A stretch of DNA of 21,390 nucleotides from a virus, in IMG/VR virus record IMGVR_UViG_3300023184_000588, positions 1 to 21,390 of that record; one strand, 5' to 3'. This document shows, in pieces, positions 14,270 through 20,317 of the stretch. Position numbers and translations under genes: made by a program. The notes under the pieces are model-generated. The model worked only from the letters and a program-made list of their open reading frames with translations. It did not search any database and was not told the origin of the DNA. Each line of letters begins with the position of its first letter. Position 1 is the stretch's first letter.

Positions 14270-14671
14270 ATGGCAATCGAACCAAGACTAAAACCCCTTG
14301 TCGGCGCGTCTCGCCTAGCGATAGGATTTTTTAATAGCATTATCAATCGGATTGAGTGCACCAAACCCCTCGCCGGTGACTTCATTACCATCAAAGAAGA
14401 AGATAACGGATATAGAATTAATTTTACTGGATTCAATATAGGGGTAGGGGAGGGAACCGCCGCCGCGACCGGCGCTACCGGCCCTAGCGGAGTTACTGGA
14501 CCAAAAGGAGACAAAGGAGACCAAGGAGACCCAGGATCTAATGGCGCTACTGGTCCTACTGGAGCTACTGGGCCAGGGGCAACAACATATGGCCACATCA
14601 TACTTAACGTCTGCTCAAACGGAAATCCTGCAACCATTAGCCTGATGCGGGGCCCAAACACTGTAACTTGA
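14270..14671 (+). CDS. Collagen-like phage fibre protein
   Basis: This protein has 133 residues. An N-terminal globular part (1-66) probably docks to the tail; ALA-rich residues lead into twelve Gly-X-Y triplets (68-103), with GPK, GDK, GDQ and GDP units typical of phage collagen-like stalks; a short C-terminal cap ([19 protein letters not shown]) follows. Such proteins form trimeric stalks in tail fibres. The start lacks a strong ribosome binding site (AACGGA lies 9-14 bases upstream). It lies between a distal tail protein and other fibre-like genes. Confidence 0.75.
   Translation: MAIEPRLKPLVGASRLAIGFFNSIINRIECTKPLAGDFITIKEEDNGYRINFTGFNIGVGEGTAAATGATGPSGVTGPKGDKGDQGDPGSNGATGPTGATGPGATTYGHIILNVCSNGNPATISLMRGPNTVT
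14471..14578 (+). repeat. Twelve Gly-X-Y (collagen) codon repeats
   Basis: Tandem nine-base units encode [33 protein letters not shown] and G-P-G. Unit sequences such as GGAGAC and GGCGCTAC recur, so replication slippage could change stalk length. Confidence 0.75.
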
Positions 14672-14673
14672 CA
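14668..14673 (+). promoter_or_regulatory. TTGACA start-linked motif, beta-repeat structural gene
   Basis: TTGACA includes the stop TGA of the collagen-like gene and lies 20 bases before ATG 14688. GGGAAGG between them may be an additional ribosome binding site. Confidence 0.4.
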
Positions 14674-14687
14674 TCAGGGAAGGTTAA

Positions 14688-15725
14688 ATGGCACAAACCC
14701 TAGACATTGTAATTGATTCAAAGGCGGGAACACTGATTCCATTTGGATCGGCTCCCTTTGGTGTTCTTCCTACGTTTACTCGGAACGACATCTACACTGT
14801 CCGCATTAGGCCCAAGCAAGTAATAAACGAGCTTCAACGTGACACTAACTTTATCTCGCCTAGCTTTAAATTTGGTATTGGGTTTATCGATGTTGAACCC
14901 ACTTCAGGCAGTTTTAAGCTTACCACCACCACCGGCACCTCTGGCGCTATCGCCTACAATGCCACCACCGCCGCCATCCTCACCGCCGTCTCAGGGATTG
15001 CGGGTAACGTTACCGTGGCCACGTTTGGCGGGGATGGCTCTGCTTGGATCATCACCGCGGCCACCGCTAACACCGCCCTTAGCTTTAGCGGCTCGACATT
15101 TTCCTTGTTCCCACCCTGCGACGTCCTTGTCGGCACGCGTTTGAACTACTCCTCTGGCGTCTGCGCCCAGGTTACTGTTTCTTTAGTCGCCTCGCCTTCT
15201 GTTTTTTCCTCCAGCTTTGTCGCCAGCTCCACCGCTAGCGCTATCACATTAAACCTCCTTAACCAAGGATCCGCCACTGCCAACGAGACTTACCAGCTTT
15301 CCGTTGGCCCAGATGTAGACTCAGGAACATTTTTAATTAACTACGGATCGACGGCTACCACCGCGATTGTCGTGGGCACTTCCGCCGTATGCTTTGCCCG
15401 CGCGCTAGAAGGAATTAGCGCCATATCCTTTGGCAATATAGCCGTTGCAGCCGGCGCTGATCTTGCCACCTACAATATTAGCTTTGTTGGTTCTCTTGGT
15501 TTAACTAACATTGCCACCCCGCTTACCCTAGATGCGACTAACATAGTTTACGGCAAGTACTATCAAAGCACCATCACGATGGCCTCCGGGGTCATAGATC
15601 AGCTTTTTACGGAAACCACCGCTGACTTTATTCAGCCTGTTTTAGAAATTGAAATACTTGATAGCGGCGTTAAAAGCACCGCGTTGCAAAGCCAGGTTAC
15701 TCTGCGTCGCGATCTTATTGCGTAA
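14688..15725 (+). CDS. Beta-rich tail/fibre protein with two copies of a virion repeat domain
   Basis: This 345-residue protein is rich in Ser, Thr, Ala and Gly. Residues 74-140 (SGSFKLTTTTGTSGAIAYNA, then AILTAVSGI and NVTVATFGGDGSAWIITA) and 212-285 (SGTFLINYGS, ALEGIS, GNIAVAAGADLATYNISF) look like two copies of a beta domain. The first resembles a repeat of the form 'GtF.L...g..T.aIaYnAtaa.vq.aL..l..v.Vtg..G...v.f' that recurs in phage surface proteins. It probably forms part of the tail tip or a fibre, but the exact role is unknown. The start follows a TTGACA motif and GGGAAGG. Confidence 0.65.
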   Translation: MAQTLDIVIDSKAGTLIPFGSAPFGVLPTFTRNDIYTVRIRPKQVINELQRDTNFISPSFKFGIGFIDVEPTSGSFKLTTTTGTSGAIAYNATTAAILTAVSGIAGNVTVATFGGDGSAWIITAATANTALSFSGSTFSLFPPCDVLVGTRLNYSSGVCAQVTVSLVASPSVFSSSFVASSTASAITLNLLNQGSATANETYQLSVGPDVDSGTFLINYGSTATTAIVVGTSAVCFARALEGISAISFGNIAVAAGADLATYNISFVGSLGLTNIATPLTLDATNIVYGKYYQSTITMASGVIDQLFTETTADFIQPVLEIEILDSGVKSTALQSQVTLRRDLIA

Positions 15726-15731
15726 CAAGCA

Positions 15732-15743
15732 GGGCAGTTGCCC
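15732..15743 (+). promoter_or_regulatory. Hairpin plus TAAAGAAATCCT leader
   Basis: GGGC (15732-15735) pairs with GCCC (15740-15743) around AGTT, with an optional extra A-T pair. It is followed directly by TAAAGAAATCCT and ATG 15756. The leader is almost identical to that before 5015. Confidence 0.45.
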
Positions 15744-15755
15744 TAAAGAAATCCT

Positions 15756-16388
15756 ATGCCCAAGGTTTTGTATCCTCAGCCATTTCCCTTTAATCATTAC
15801 GATTTGGAGGCCCAAGACTTTCTTCCCTGCGGGCTTACCAATGGTCGCTATGTTCAAGGCACTCGAAGCCAGATGATGAATCTTTATTGGAAATGTAAAT
15901 CTTTTAGCGTTAGTGGTTCATACACTAACTATCCCTTTAACGATGATACTCAGTCACCTGTCAATACTAGCTGGACGGGAAACATTACTTCTTCAGCCAC
16001 CGATGAAACTCATTTAGTTTGCGATCAGACCATAGTGAATGATGTAGTAAACTACCGCTACATGACTCAGAACATTAATGTTAATGGGCTTATAAATAGT
16101 GCGTATTATGGCTCTGCGGGGGATTTTAAGTTTACTGGTTCTGATTTTTATTTTAACTCAGACCCCAATCAAGCCGTGGTAAAGCTATATGGTGAGTTTT
16201 ACTTTAATACAGATCAAGATGATACAGGAGGAATCACCACGGCAGTTGGCGGGTCTTTGTCTCCTTTTCTTATTAACGGATTCCAAGTATACGAAAGCGG
16301 CTCGGCAGTTAATTACGATGCGGTGGGTTTGATTGAAGATTTTGTTGCAAACTTTACAGAGAACTTTATCTGGCCTTATAACCCCTAG
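15756..16388 (+). CDS. Tail/fibre-region protein of unknown function
   Basis: The protein has 210 residues, is rich in aromatic residues, Asn and Asp, and is acidic, with a beta-rich look (FSVSGSYTNYPFND; DFKFTGSDFYFNSD; VVKLYGEFYFNTDQDD). It has no signal peptide and no membrane segment. I do not recognise a family. Its place among fibre genes and its Tyr/Asn-rich composition would suit a surface-exposed or sugar-binding tail component. Base composition is AT-richer than that of the following gene. Confidence 0.6.
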   Translation: MPKVLYPQPFPFNHYDLEAQDFLPCGLTNGRYVQGTRSQMMNLYWKCKSFSVSGSYTNYPFNDDTQSPVNTSWTGNITSSATDETHLVCDQTIVNDVVNYRYMTQNINVNGLINSAYYGSAGDFKFTGSDFYFNSDPNQAVVKLYGEFYFNTDQDDTGGITTAVGGSLSPFLINGFQVYESGSAVNYDAVGLIEDFVANFTENFIWPYNP

Positions 16389-16392
16389 CCCT

Positions 16393-16398
16393 TTGACA
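16393..16398 (+). promoter_or_regulatory. TTGACA start-linked motif, baseplate-like gene
   Basis: TTGACA lies in the intergenic gap after the TAG at 16386-16388 and 19 bases before ATG 16412, so it is independent of coding constraint. Confidence 0.45.
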
Positions 16399-16411
16399 CC
16401 CACCGCCCAGA

Positions 16412-16747
16412 ATGGCCGCTGGCGTCTATAATTTAACAATCGAGCAGGGCGTGGATCTCGCCCTTGAGGTGGCCGTGAAGGACAGCACCGCCGCCACATA
16501 CTCACTCACCGGCGCCAGCGTAGCCGCCCAGATCCGTGATACCTACAACGGCTCGCTTCTAGCCACCTTCGCCTCTGTCACTGCCACCGGCACCACCGGC
16601 GTCCTTACCCTGGCGCTTAACGCCGCCACCGCCTCTGCCTTACCCTTATCGGGCGGGTATTGGGATCTGCTTCTCACCACCAGCTCCGCCACAAAAGTCC
16701 GCCTGCTCCAGGGATCGGTCGTCATTGCAGGTGAGGTGACAGAGTAA
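16412..16747 (+). CDS. Small tail/baseplate beta-domain protein
   Basis: This 111-residue protein opens NLTIEQGVDLALEVAVKDST, continues LTGASVAAQIRDTYNGSLLA and closes WDLLLTTSSATKVRLLQGSV. This matches a recurring phage Ig-like pattern ('.i.qG..f...i....g....l.g.....iR.......l..f....G.......YDl.......v.rll.G.v.v..eVT') found in proteins near tail fibres. It may connect fibre components. A 45-residue gene follows with a TAATG overlap. Confidence 0.6.
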   Translation: MAAGVYNLTIEQGVDLALEVAVKDSTAATYSLTGASVAAQIRDTYNGSLLATFASVTATGTTGVLTLALNAATASALPLSGGYWDLLLTTSSATKVRLLQGSVVIAGEVTE

Positions 16748-16884
16748 TGGCCCTCACCGCCACCGTCTGCGGTCCGGCCAGCATCTCCGTAGCCGTCGGC
16801 ACGCCTATTGTTTTAAGCGGCTCATCCGGCGCAGGGGGCGTGACCACTGGCACGGCCGTCGCCTTAGCAGTTGCTCTGGGATGA
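16747..16884 (+). CDS. 45-residue Ala/Val/Gly-rich small protein
   Basis: It is translated from the ATG in TAATG overlapping the previous stop. It reads MALTATVCGPASISVAVGTP and continues with a Gly-rich turn, then TGTAVALAVALG. It has one moderately hydrophobic C-terminal segment. The family is unknown. Tight coupling and absence of in-frame stops support it as a real small gene, but it is short and of low complexity. Confidence 0.45.
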   Translation: MALTATVCGPASISVAVGTPIVLSGSSGAGGVTTGTAVALAVALG

Positions 16885-16909
16885 CATAGGAAAGCATAGA
16901 AAGAATAAA

Positions 16910-17839
16910 ATGAAACAAGTTTGGCCAAATTACTCATACTCGCCCACGACCAACGTCCTTACCCTGACGGGGCTAAACATAGACCGCGACCAGCTTCTCC
17001 TGGTATCCGCACCCGAACGCGGCCGGATCATGTACAACTTTGCCGATAGCACCGTTACTGCATCCGCCTTCACCGCTGGGGCAAACACTGGGCTCACCCT
17101 GGTGGCGTCTACTGCGGGCCTCACCACCACCGCAGCCCTCGTCATCTACTACGACGATCAAGTGGCGGGCATCTCTGGCACGGTGACGGCAAATCTTAAT
17201 CTACCAAGTTTTGCGGGGGGTAATGGAGATACCTTAACTTCGGCAGTTCAGATTGGATATTATGACGCAAACTCAGGTGAATTTAGAAAAGTAGATTCGC
17301 AATATAACCCTCTCCCCATCTCTGGCACAGTCGTGCTTGGCGCCGCTCTGCCTGTTGGTACAAACAGAATTGGCACGGTAACGGTTGGGAATACTGTTTC
17401 ATTTATTTCTGTTGCTAGTGATGATGAATTAACCGCAAATATAAGTAGTGCCATAATAAATTCGCCCCTCCCTGCGGGCACAAATCGCATCGGCGTTGTT
17501 ACGATTGGTGGTGGGACGGTAACAATCGGAGCTGGAACGGCTCAGATCGGCTCAGTCACCGCATCGCTCGCCATCTCATCCACCGCCATCACCTCGGGCG
17601 TTTTCAGCTCACTCACCTCCGCCACCCTCGTTCCCGGTAATGTCGCTCGTAAAATGGCCACCGTCTACAACCTTGGACCGGGGCAGTTATTCGTGAACGC
17701 TGGGGCATCGGCTACTACCCTTGGCGGTGGCTTCATGGTGGCATTATCCAGCTCAGATTACCTAGAATGCGACTATACGACGACGACTTTATCGGCACTT
17801 TTCGCCACGGCTGGAACGGCTAGCTGGGTGAGCCACTAA
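16910..17839 (+). CDS. Fibre-like structural protein with repeated LPxGTNRIG units
   Basis: The protein has 309 residues from ATG 16910. The frame is open a little further upstream through a TTG, but the ATG has AGGAAAG 18-24 bases upstream and lies after the preceding gene. N-terminal NYSYSPTTNVLTLTGLNIDR is followed by Ser/Thr/Val-rich beta repeats. Two clear copies of LP[VA]GTNRIG[TV]V (about 147-160 and 187-200) and several shorter [VT]TIG units suggest an elongated beta-repeat shaft. The C terminus (KMATVYNLGPGQLFVNAGAS, then GGFMVALSSSDYLECDY) resembles the head domain of phage surface proteins with 'N.g...lyv..G..at......l.pg...e'. It is probably a tail fibre or a decoration; exact role unknown. 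Confidence 0.65.
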   Translation: MKQVWPNYSYSPTTNVLTLTGLNIDRDQLLLVSAPERGRIMYNFADSTVTASAFTAGANTGLTLVASTAGLTTTAALVIYYDDQVAGISGTVTANLNLPSFAGGNGDTLTSAVQIGYYDANSGEFRKVDSQYNPLPISGTVVLGAALPVGTNRIGTVTVGNTVSFISVASDDELTANISSAIINSPLPAGTNRIGVVTIGGGTVTIGAGTAQIGSVTASLAISSTAITSGVFSSLTSATLVPGNVARKMATVYNLGPGQLFVNAGASATTLGGGFMVALSSSDYLECDYTTTTLSALFATAGTASWVSH

Positions 17840-17851
17840 AAGGAGTAGGCG

Positions 17852-18331
17852 ATGGCACTCTTTCGTTCCACTCCGCAAATCTTCACGCTTTACGACACGA
17901 CACTTACGCAGGCCGTTTCAACTACCTTTGTTGCAAGCACCAAATTTTTAACCCTTCCCGCTGGAACTTATCAGTATGACGGATGGGCTGGTGGTAGCAC
18001 GGCATCTGGAACCGCTGGAGTACAAATACAGCTTACATCAACTCTTTCTGGTTCTGGTTGTTTTGTTAATCGTGTATTGCGCGGAACTGGATATTTTAGC
18101 TTAACGATTGATCAAGGAGCATCACGCAGAGCAGATACTAATCCACAATTTTTAGTATCAGCAAATACAGGAGCGGCGGCAGCGGCTCTATGTGTTTGGT
18201 TAAGCGGAACGCTTATTCTAACTTCTGCACAAACATTTGGATTTGAAATCGCACAAAGAAACGCAACAGATGCCGCCAACGCAACCATCCTTTCAACTGG
18301 TTCTTATATTAGATTTCTAAAAATAGCCTAA
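17852..18331 (+). CDS. C-terminal fibre/receptor-binding-like beta protein
   Basis: The protein has 159 residues, preceded by a textbook AAGGAG six bases before the ATG. Jelly-roll-like features: FLTLPAGTYQYDGWAGGSTA, then TAGVQIQLTSTLSG, then ALCVWLSGTLILTSAQTFGF, ending NATILSTGSYIRFLKIA. This order of strands ('l.aG.Y.i.........g......l............v.....G....l...q.....l..r...s....i......L.i.kI') resembles the C1q/TNF-like heads at the tips of phage fibres. It is the last virion gene before the lysis region, a common place for receptor-binding proteins. Binding target unknown. Confidence 0.6.
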   Translation: MALFRSTPQIFTLYDTTLTQAVSTTFVASTKFLTLPAGTYQYDGWAGGSTASGTAGVQIQLTSTLSGSGCFVNRVLRGTGYFSLTIDQGASRRADTNPQFLVSANTGAAAAALCVWLSGTLILTSAQTFGFEIAQRNATDAANATILSTGSYIRFLKIA

Positions 18332-18468
18332 TGCCTCTCCTCCTCCTTGTCCTCTGCCTCGCTTCATGTAGCCCACGGCAACATGACCAGCGTGACGTGA
18401 ATAGATTACCAGATTACAGCGACATGTCTGCGGCTGAGGAGGCAGGCAAAACCCCCAGCCTTAAATAA
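18331..18468 (+). CDS. 45-residue small lipoprotein
   Basis: The start overlaps the previous stop as TAATG. MPLLLLVLCLASC is a very short signal peptide ending in a lipobox L-A-S-C with Cys13 as the lipidated residue; the mature part (SPRQHDQRDVNRLPDYSD and an acidic tail) is 33 residues. Size, a lipobox and a location at the head of a lysis region suggest an Rz1-like outer-membrane spanin or an exclusion lipoprotein. A terminator-like hairpin overlaps its 3' end. Confidence 0.6.
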   Translation: MPLLLLVLCLASCSPRQHDQRDVNRLPDYSDMSAAEEAGKTPSLK

Positions 18469-18478
18469 GGCTTTTCTT
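18457..18478 (+). terminator. Hairpin with T-rich tail after the small lipoprotein gene
   Basis: AGCCTT (18457-18462) pairs with AAGGCT (18467-18472) around AAAT, followed by TTTCTT. It contains the stop codon of the lipoprotein gene and precedes TTAAAGG and ATG 18489. It is the best rho-independent terminator candidate here, though the stem is short. Confidence 0.5.
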
Positions 18479-18488
18479 ATTAAAGGCC

Positions 18489-18644
18489 ATGACGATCGCC
18501 AATGATAGAGAGGGCCCCGGCTGGCGCGAGTTTTGGCAGAGCTTAAAATGGCTAGAGGCAGAGGGCTACATAGAACTATTTTACGACGATAACGGGGAAG
18601 AGACTGTCCGCATCGCGGAAGGGGCAGAGGGCTACACCCTGTGA
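18489..18644 (+). CDS. 51-residue small protein, winged-helix-like
   Basis: TTAAAGG lies close before the ATG, and the stop overlaps the next gene's GTG as GTGA. Sequence: REGPGWREFWQSLKWLEAEG, then YIELFYDDNGEETVRIAEGA. The helix followed by G-Y-I-E-L and a beta hairpin looks like the recognition end of a small winged helix, but it is too short to be sure. Function unknown. Confidence 0.45.
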   Translation: MTIANDREGPGWREFWQSLKWLEAEGYIELFYDDNGEETVRIAEGAEGYTL

Positions 18645-18901
18645 GTTCTGACCAAGTAGTAGAATTATCCGAACGGCTTGCCCTAGTCCGTGAATCTATC
18701 GCCCGGATCGAGACTAGGCAGTCGGTTATTCTAGAAGTGCTAGAGCGATCGCAGGCCAGCCTGGGTGAGTACCACGGTCGCCTTCGCGAGATGGAAAACT
18801 CCGCCCATAGTTTACGGACTAAGATCTGGCTTATCTCCGTCTGCGCTGGGGCGGCCTGTTCAATGATCTGGGAGCTGGTAAAGCGACGGATGGGGCTTTG
18901 A
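18641..18901 (+). CDS. XhlA-like lysis/holin-associated protein (coiled coil plus C-terminal membrane helix)
   Basis: The protein has 86 residues and starts at GTG in a GTGA overlap. Residues 5-58 form an amphipathic coiled coil (VVELSERLALVRESIARIET onward), and residues 61-80 (KIWLISVCAGAACSMIWELV) a single membrane helix followed by KRRMGL. This layout is that of XhlA-type proteins that associate with holins, and of many unnamed proteins in phage lysis cassettes. Its stop TGA is part of the TTGACA preceding the next gene. Confidence 0.6.
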   Translation: MSSDQVVELSERLALVRESIARIETRQSVILEVLERSQASLGEYHGRLREMENSAHSLRTKIWLISVCAGAACSMIWELVKRRMGL

Positions 18902-18903
18902 CA
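18898..18903 (+). promoter_or_regulatory. TTGACA start-linked motif in the lysis region
   Basis: The motif overlaps the XhlA-like stop and lies 20 bases before ATG 18918 of a 55-residue protein. It supports the reality of this very small gene. Confidence 0.4.
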
Positions 18904-18917
18904 CTCCGGCCGCTTGC

Positions 18918-19085
18918 ATGGACATCATCAATAACATATTAACCAACTGGCAAACGTATCTGGGCGCCCTCTCGGCAGTGCTAGTGGCGGCAATAGCCGT
19001 GGCAGCCATGGTCCCAGGGGACGAGCCGGAAGCCACCCTGCAAAAGATCGTCGATTTCATCGCTCGCTTCTCCGCTAAGAAGTAA
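18918..19085 (+). CDS. 55-residue membrane protein, holin candidate
   Basis: MDIINNILTNWQTYLGALSA leads into one hydrophobic helix (about 14-32, LGALSAVLVAAIAVAAMV), then an acidic turn (PGDEPEATLQ) and an amphipathic C-terminal helix ending SAKK. Small proteins with one membrane span and a charged tail adjoining XhlA-like and endolysin genes are often holins or holin partners. Assignment is positional. Confidence 0.55.
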   Translation: MDIINNILTNWQTYLGALSAVLVAAIAVAAMVPGDEPEATLQKIVDFIARFSAKK

Positions 19086-19091
19086 AAGCAA

Positions 19092-19259
19092 ATGATCACC
19101 GGGATCCTAGCGTTGCTGGGGACGGTGGCAGGGATTGTCCTGTGGTTTATGAAACGACGCACCCCGCTACAACGCGATTACGAACAGATCGAGATCGATC
19201 GATTAAAGAGGAACCGTGATATTGATTCGTGGTGGTCTAACCGCCCTCCTGGTTCTTAG
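19092..19259 (+). CDS. 55-residue membrane protein partly overlapping a lipoprotein gene
   Basis: ITGILALLGTVAGIVLWFM is an N-terminal membrane helix, followed by KRR and a charged coil (DYEQIEIDRLKRNRDIDSWW). The last 44 bases overlap, in another frame, the lipoprotein gene at 19216. Overlap of a single-span membrane gene with a lipoprotein gene recalls Rz/Rz1 spanin pairs, but the KRR directly after the helix suggests the C terminus faces the cytoplasm, opposite to an inner-membrane spanin. Confidence 0.55.
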   Translation: MITGILALLGTVAGIVLWFMKRRTPLQRDYEQIEIDRLKRNRDIDSWWSNRPPGS

Positions 19260-19470
19260 TGCGCTCTCCTCCTGTGCGACTCTCCCGCGCACAGAAGGCC
19301 CGCCACCGACGCCGGACACGATCAGCGATCTCATCATGCGGTGGGACGCCATTGAGCGGCGCGTCGGTCATTGTAATAAAGAATACCGGGATCAGTACGT
19401 CGCGGCGCTTAAGGCGCTTAGTGACAGCTTGGCGGAAACTGCAAAATCCAACGCCAGGGAAGGACGATAG
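19216..19470 (+). CDS. Small lipoprotein, o-spanin (Rz1)-like candidate
   Basis: This 84-residue protein is read from GTG 19216 with AAAGAGG just upstream. A signal peptide (GGLTALLVLSALSSC) ends in lipobox L-S-S-C with Cys20 as the lipidation site; a proline-rich patch (EGPPPTPD) follows, then two helices (LIMRWDAIERRVGHCNKEYR; YVAALKALSDSLAETA). A lipobox plus a proline patch next to an endolysin gene is the usual look of outer-membrane spanins, although this one is longer than Rz1. It ends in a TAGTG overlap with the endolysin. Confidence 0.6.
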   Translation: MILIRGGLTALLVLSALSSCATLPRTEGPPPTPDTISDLIMRWDAIERRVGHCNKEYRDQYVAALKALSDSLAETAKSNAREGR

Positions 19471-19976
19471 TGACCACCCTAGCCGAGAGTAACGCCCGCA
19501 CCCTGCGGGCGATTGAAAGTCTTGCTCCCGCCTTTCAGCGTCAGGTGAGGGGATGGGTGACTGAGATGGTTAACAGCAAAATCCCGCCACTGATCTACTG
19601 CGGCCGCCGGACGATGGAGGAGCAAGCGGCACTTTATGCGATCGGGCGATCCGCCCCTGGTCGAATTGTGACCAAGGCCAGAGCAGGGGAGAGCTACCAC
19701 AACTACGGCCTAGCCTTTGATTGGGTGCCGTTAAAGCCAGCGCCAAAGGATCCTACGATGCTCGTAGTCGACTGGGACGACGAGACCGCGTTCCGTATCG
19801 GCGAACACGTCGGCGGCAGTTTTCAGTTAAATGGAATTAGTTGGGAGGCAGGCCATCTCCAGTCGAGCCAGTACGCAAGCTGGCGTGACATTCCACGCAA
19901 GGATGTGGAACAACCCACCCAGCAAATTGTTGCAAAACCTGTCACCACCCGTCGCGTAAAAATGAGGCGTCCATGA
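19470..19976 (+). CDS. M15 family peptidase, endolysin
   Basis: The enzyme has 168 residues and cleaves peptidoglycan peptide bridges at the end of infection. The zinc site of M15 peptidases is complete: SYHNYGLAFD (75-84), fitting SxHxxGxAxD with His77 and Asp84, then E126 and His129 in WEAGHLQ. This arrangement matches T5 endolysin/Ply500-type L-alanyl-D-glutamate (or D-Ala-D-Ala) peptidases. The final ~25 residues form a basic tail (KPVTTRRVKMRRP), which may help reach the outer membrane. There is no signal peptide, so release needs a holin from the adjacent small membrane genes. The start is GTG in a TAGTG overlap. Confidence 0.9.
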   Translation: MTTLAESNARTLRAIESLAPAFQRQVRGWVTEMVNSKIPPLIYCGRRTMEEQAALYAIGRSAPGRIVTKARAGESYHNYGLAFDWVPLKPAPKDPTMLVVDWDDETAFRIGEHVGGSFQLNGISWEAGHLQSSQYASWRDIPRKDVEQPTQQIVAKPVTTRRVKMRRP

Positions 19977-20317
19977 CCGAATCGCCTGCCATTCATAGCC
20001 CTATGAGCGAGGAACACGAAAAGCACTTAGCCGGGATCCTTGTCGATCTAACGAGGGACGTGTCCAAAAAATATCGCAAGGGGCAGAAGGAGCACGGTGG
20101 CGCCCTGTGGCGTAGGCCCGTGTGGAAGGATGCATGGGATGAAATTTTGGACCTCTGTGTTTATCAACATACCCTACGCCTCCAGCTTTCCGTAATCGCC
20201 GAGCTCGCCCTGCAGGGCGCTGCAGATTCGTCGGTCGCTGCCTCACAAAGCAGAGAAAATTGTCGCCAGATCCTAGCCGTCCTTCAAGGCTTTCCATCGG
20301 CCCAAGACAAAAAGTGA
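19973..20317 (+). CDS. EHGG-motif helical phage protein (possible MazG-like)
   Basis: The protein has 114 residues; the ATG overlaps the endolysin stop as ATGA and has GAGG five bases upstream. The core SKKYRKGQKEHGGALWRRPV then AWDEILDLCVYQHTL shows the 'KYrkGq.EHGG.L......a..EilDl.vY' pattern seen in many phage proteins thought to be distant all-helical NTP pyrophosphohydrolases of the MazG/dUTPase superfamily. The acidic residues in EILDL would be the metal ligands. The substrate is unknown and the family link is from memory of motifs. Confidence 0.5.
   Translation: MTESPAIHSPMSEEHEKHLAGILVDLTRDVSKKYRKGQKEHGGALWRRPVWKDAWDEILDLCVYQHTLRLQLSVIAELALQGAADSSVAASQSRENCRQILAVLQGFPSAQDKK

Noticed and set aside
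14954-15144. Pro-rich small frame at 14839-15144 and reverse frame at 14954-15136 within the beta-repeat gene
   Set aside because: They are alternate readings of Ser/Thr/Ala codon repeats with no start signal.
16747-16909. Reading the fibre-like gene from TTG 16871
   Set aside because: TTG 16871 lies inside the 45-residue gene; ATG 16910 comes after that gene's stop and gives a normal N terminus.
20260-20313. Earlier start for the metallophosphoesterase
   Set aside because: It lies inside the EHGG gene and adds only Pro/Ser/Arg-rich residues; the GTGA overlap at 20314 matches the style of this genome.
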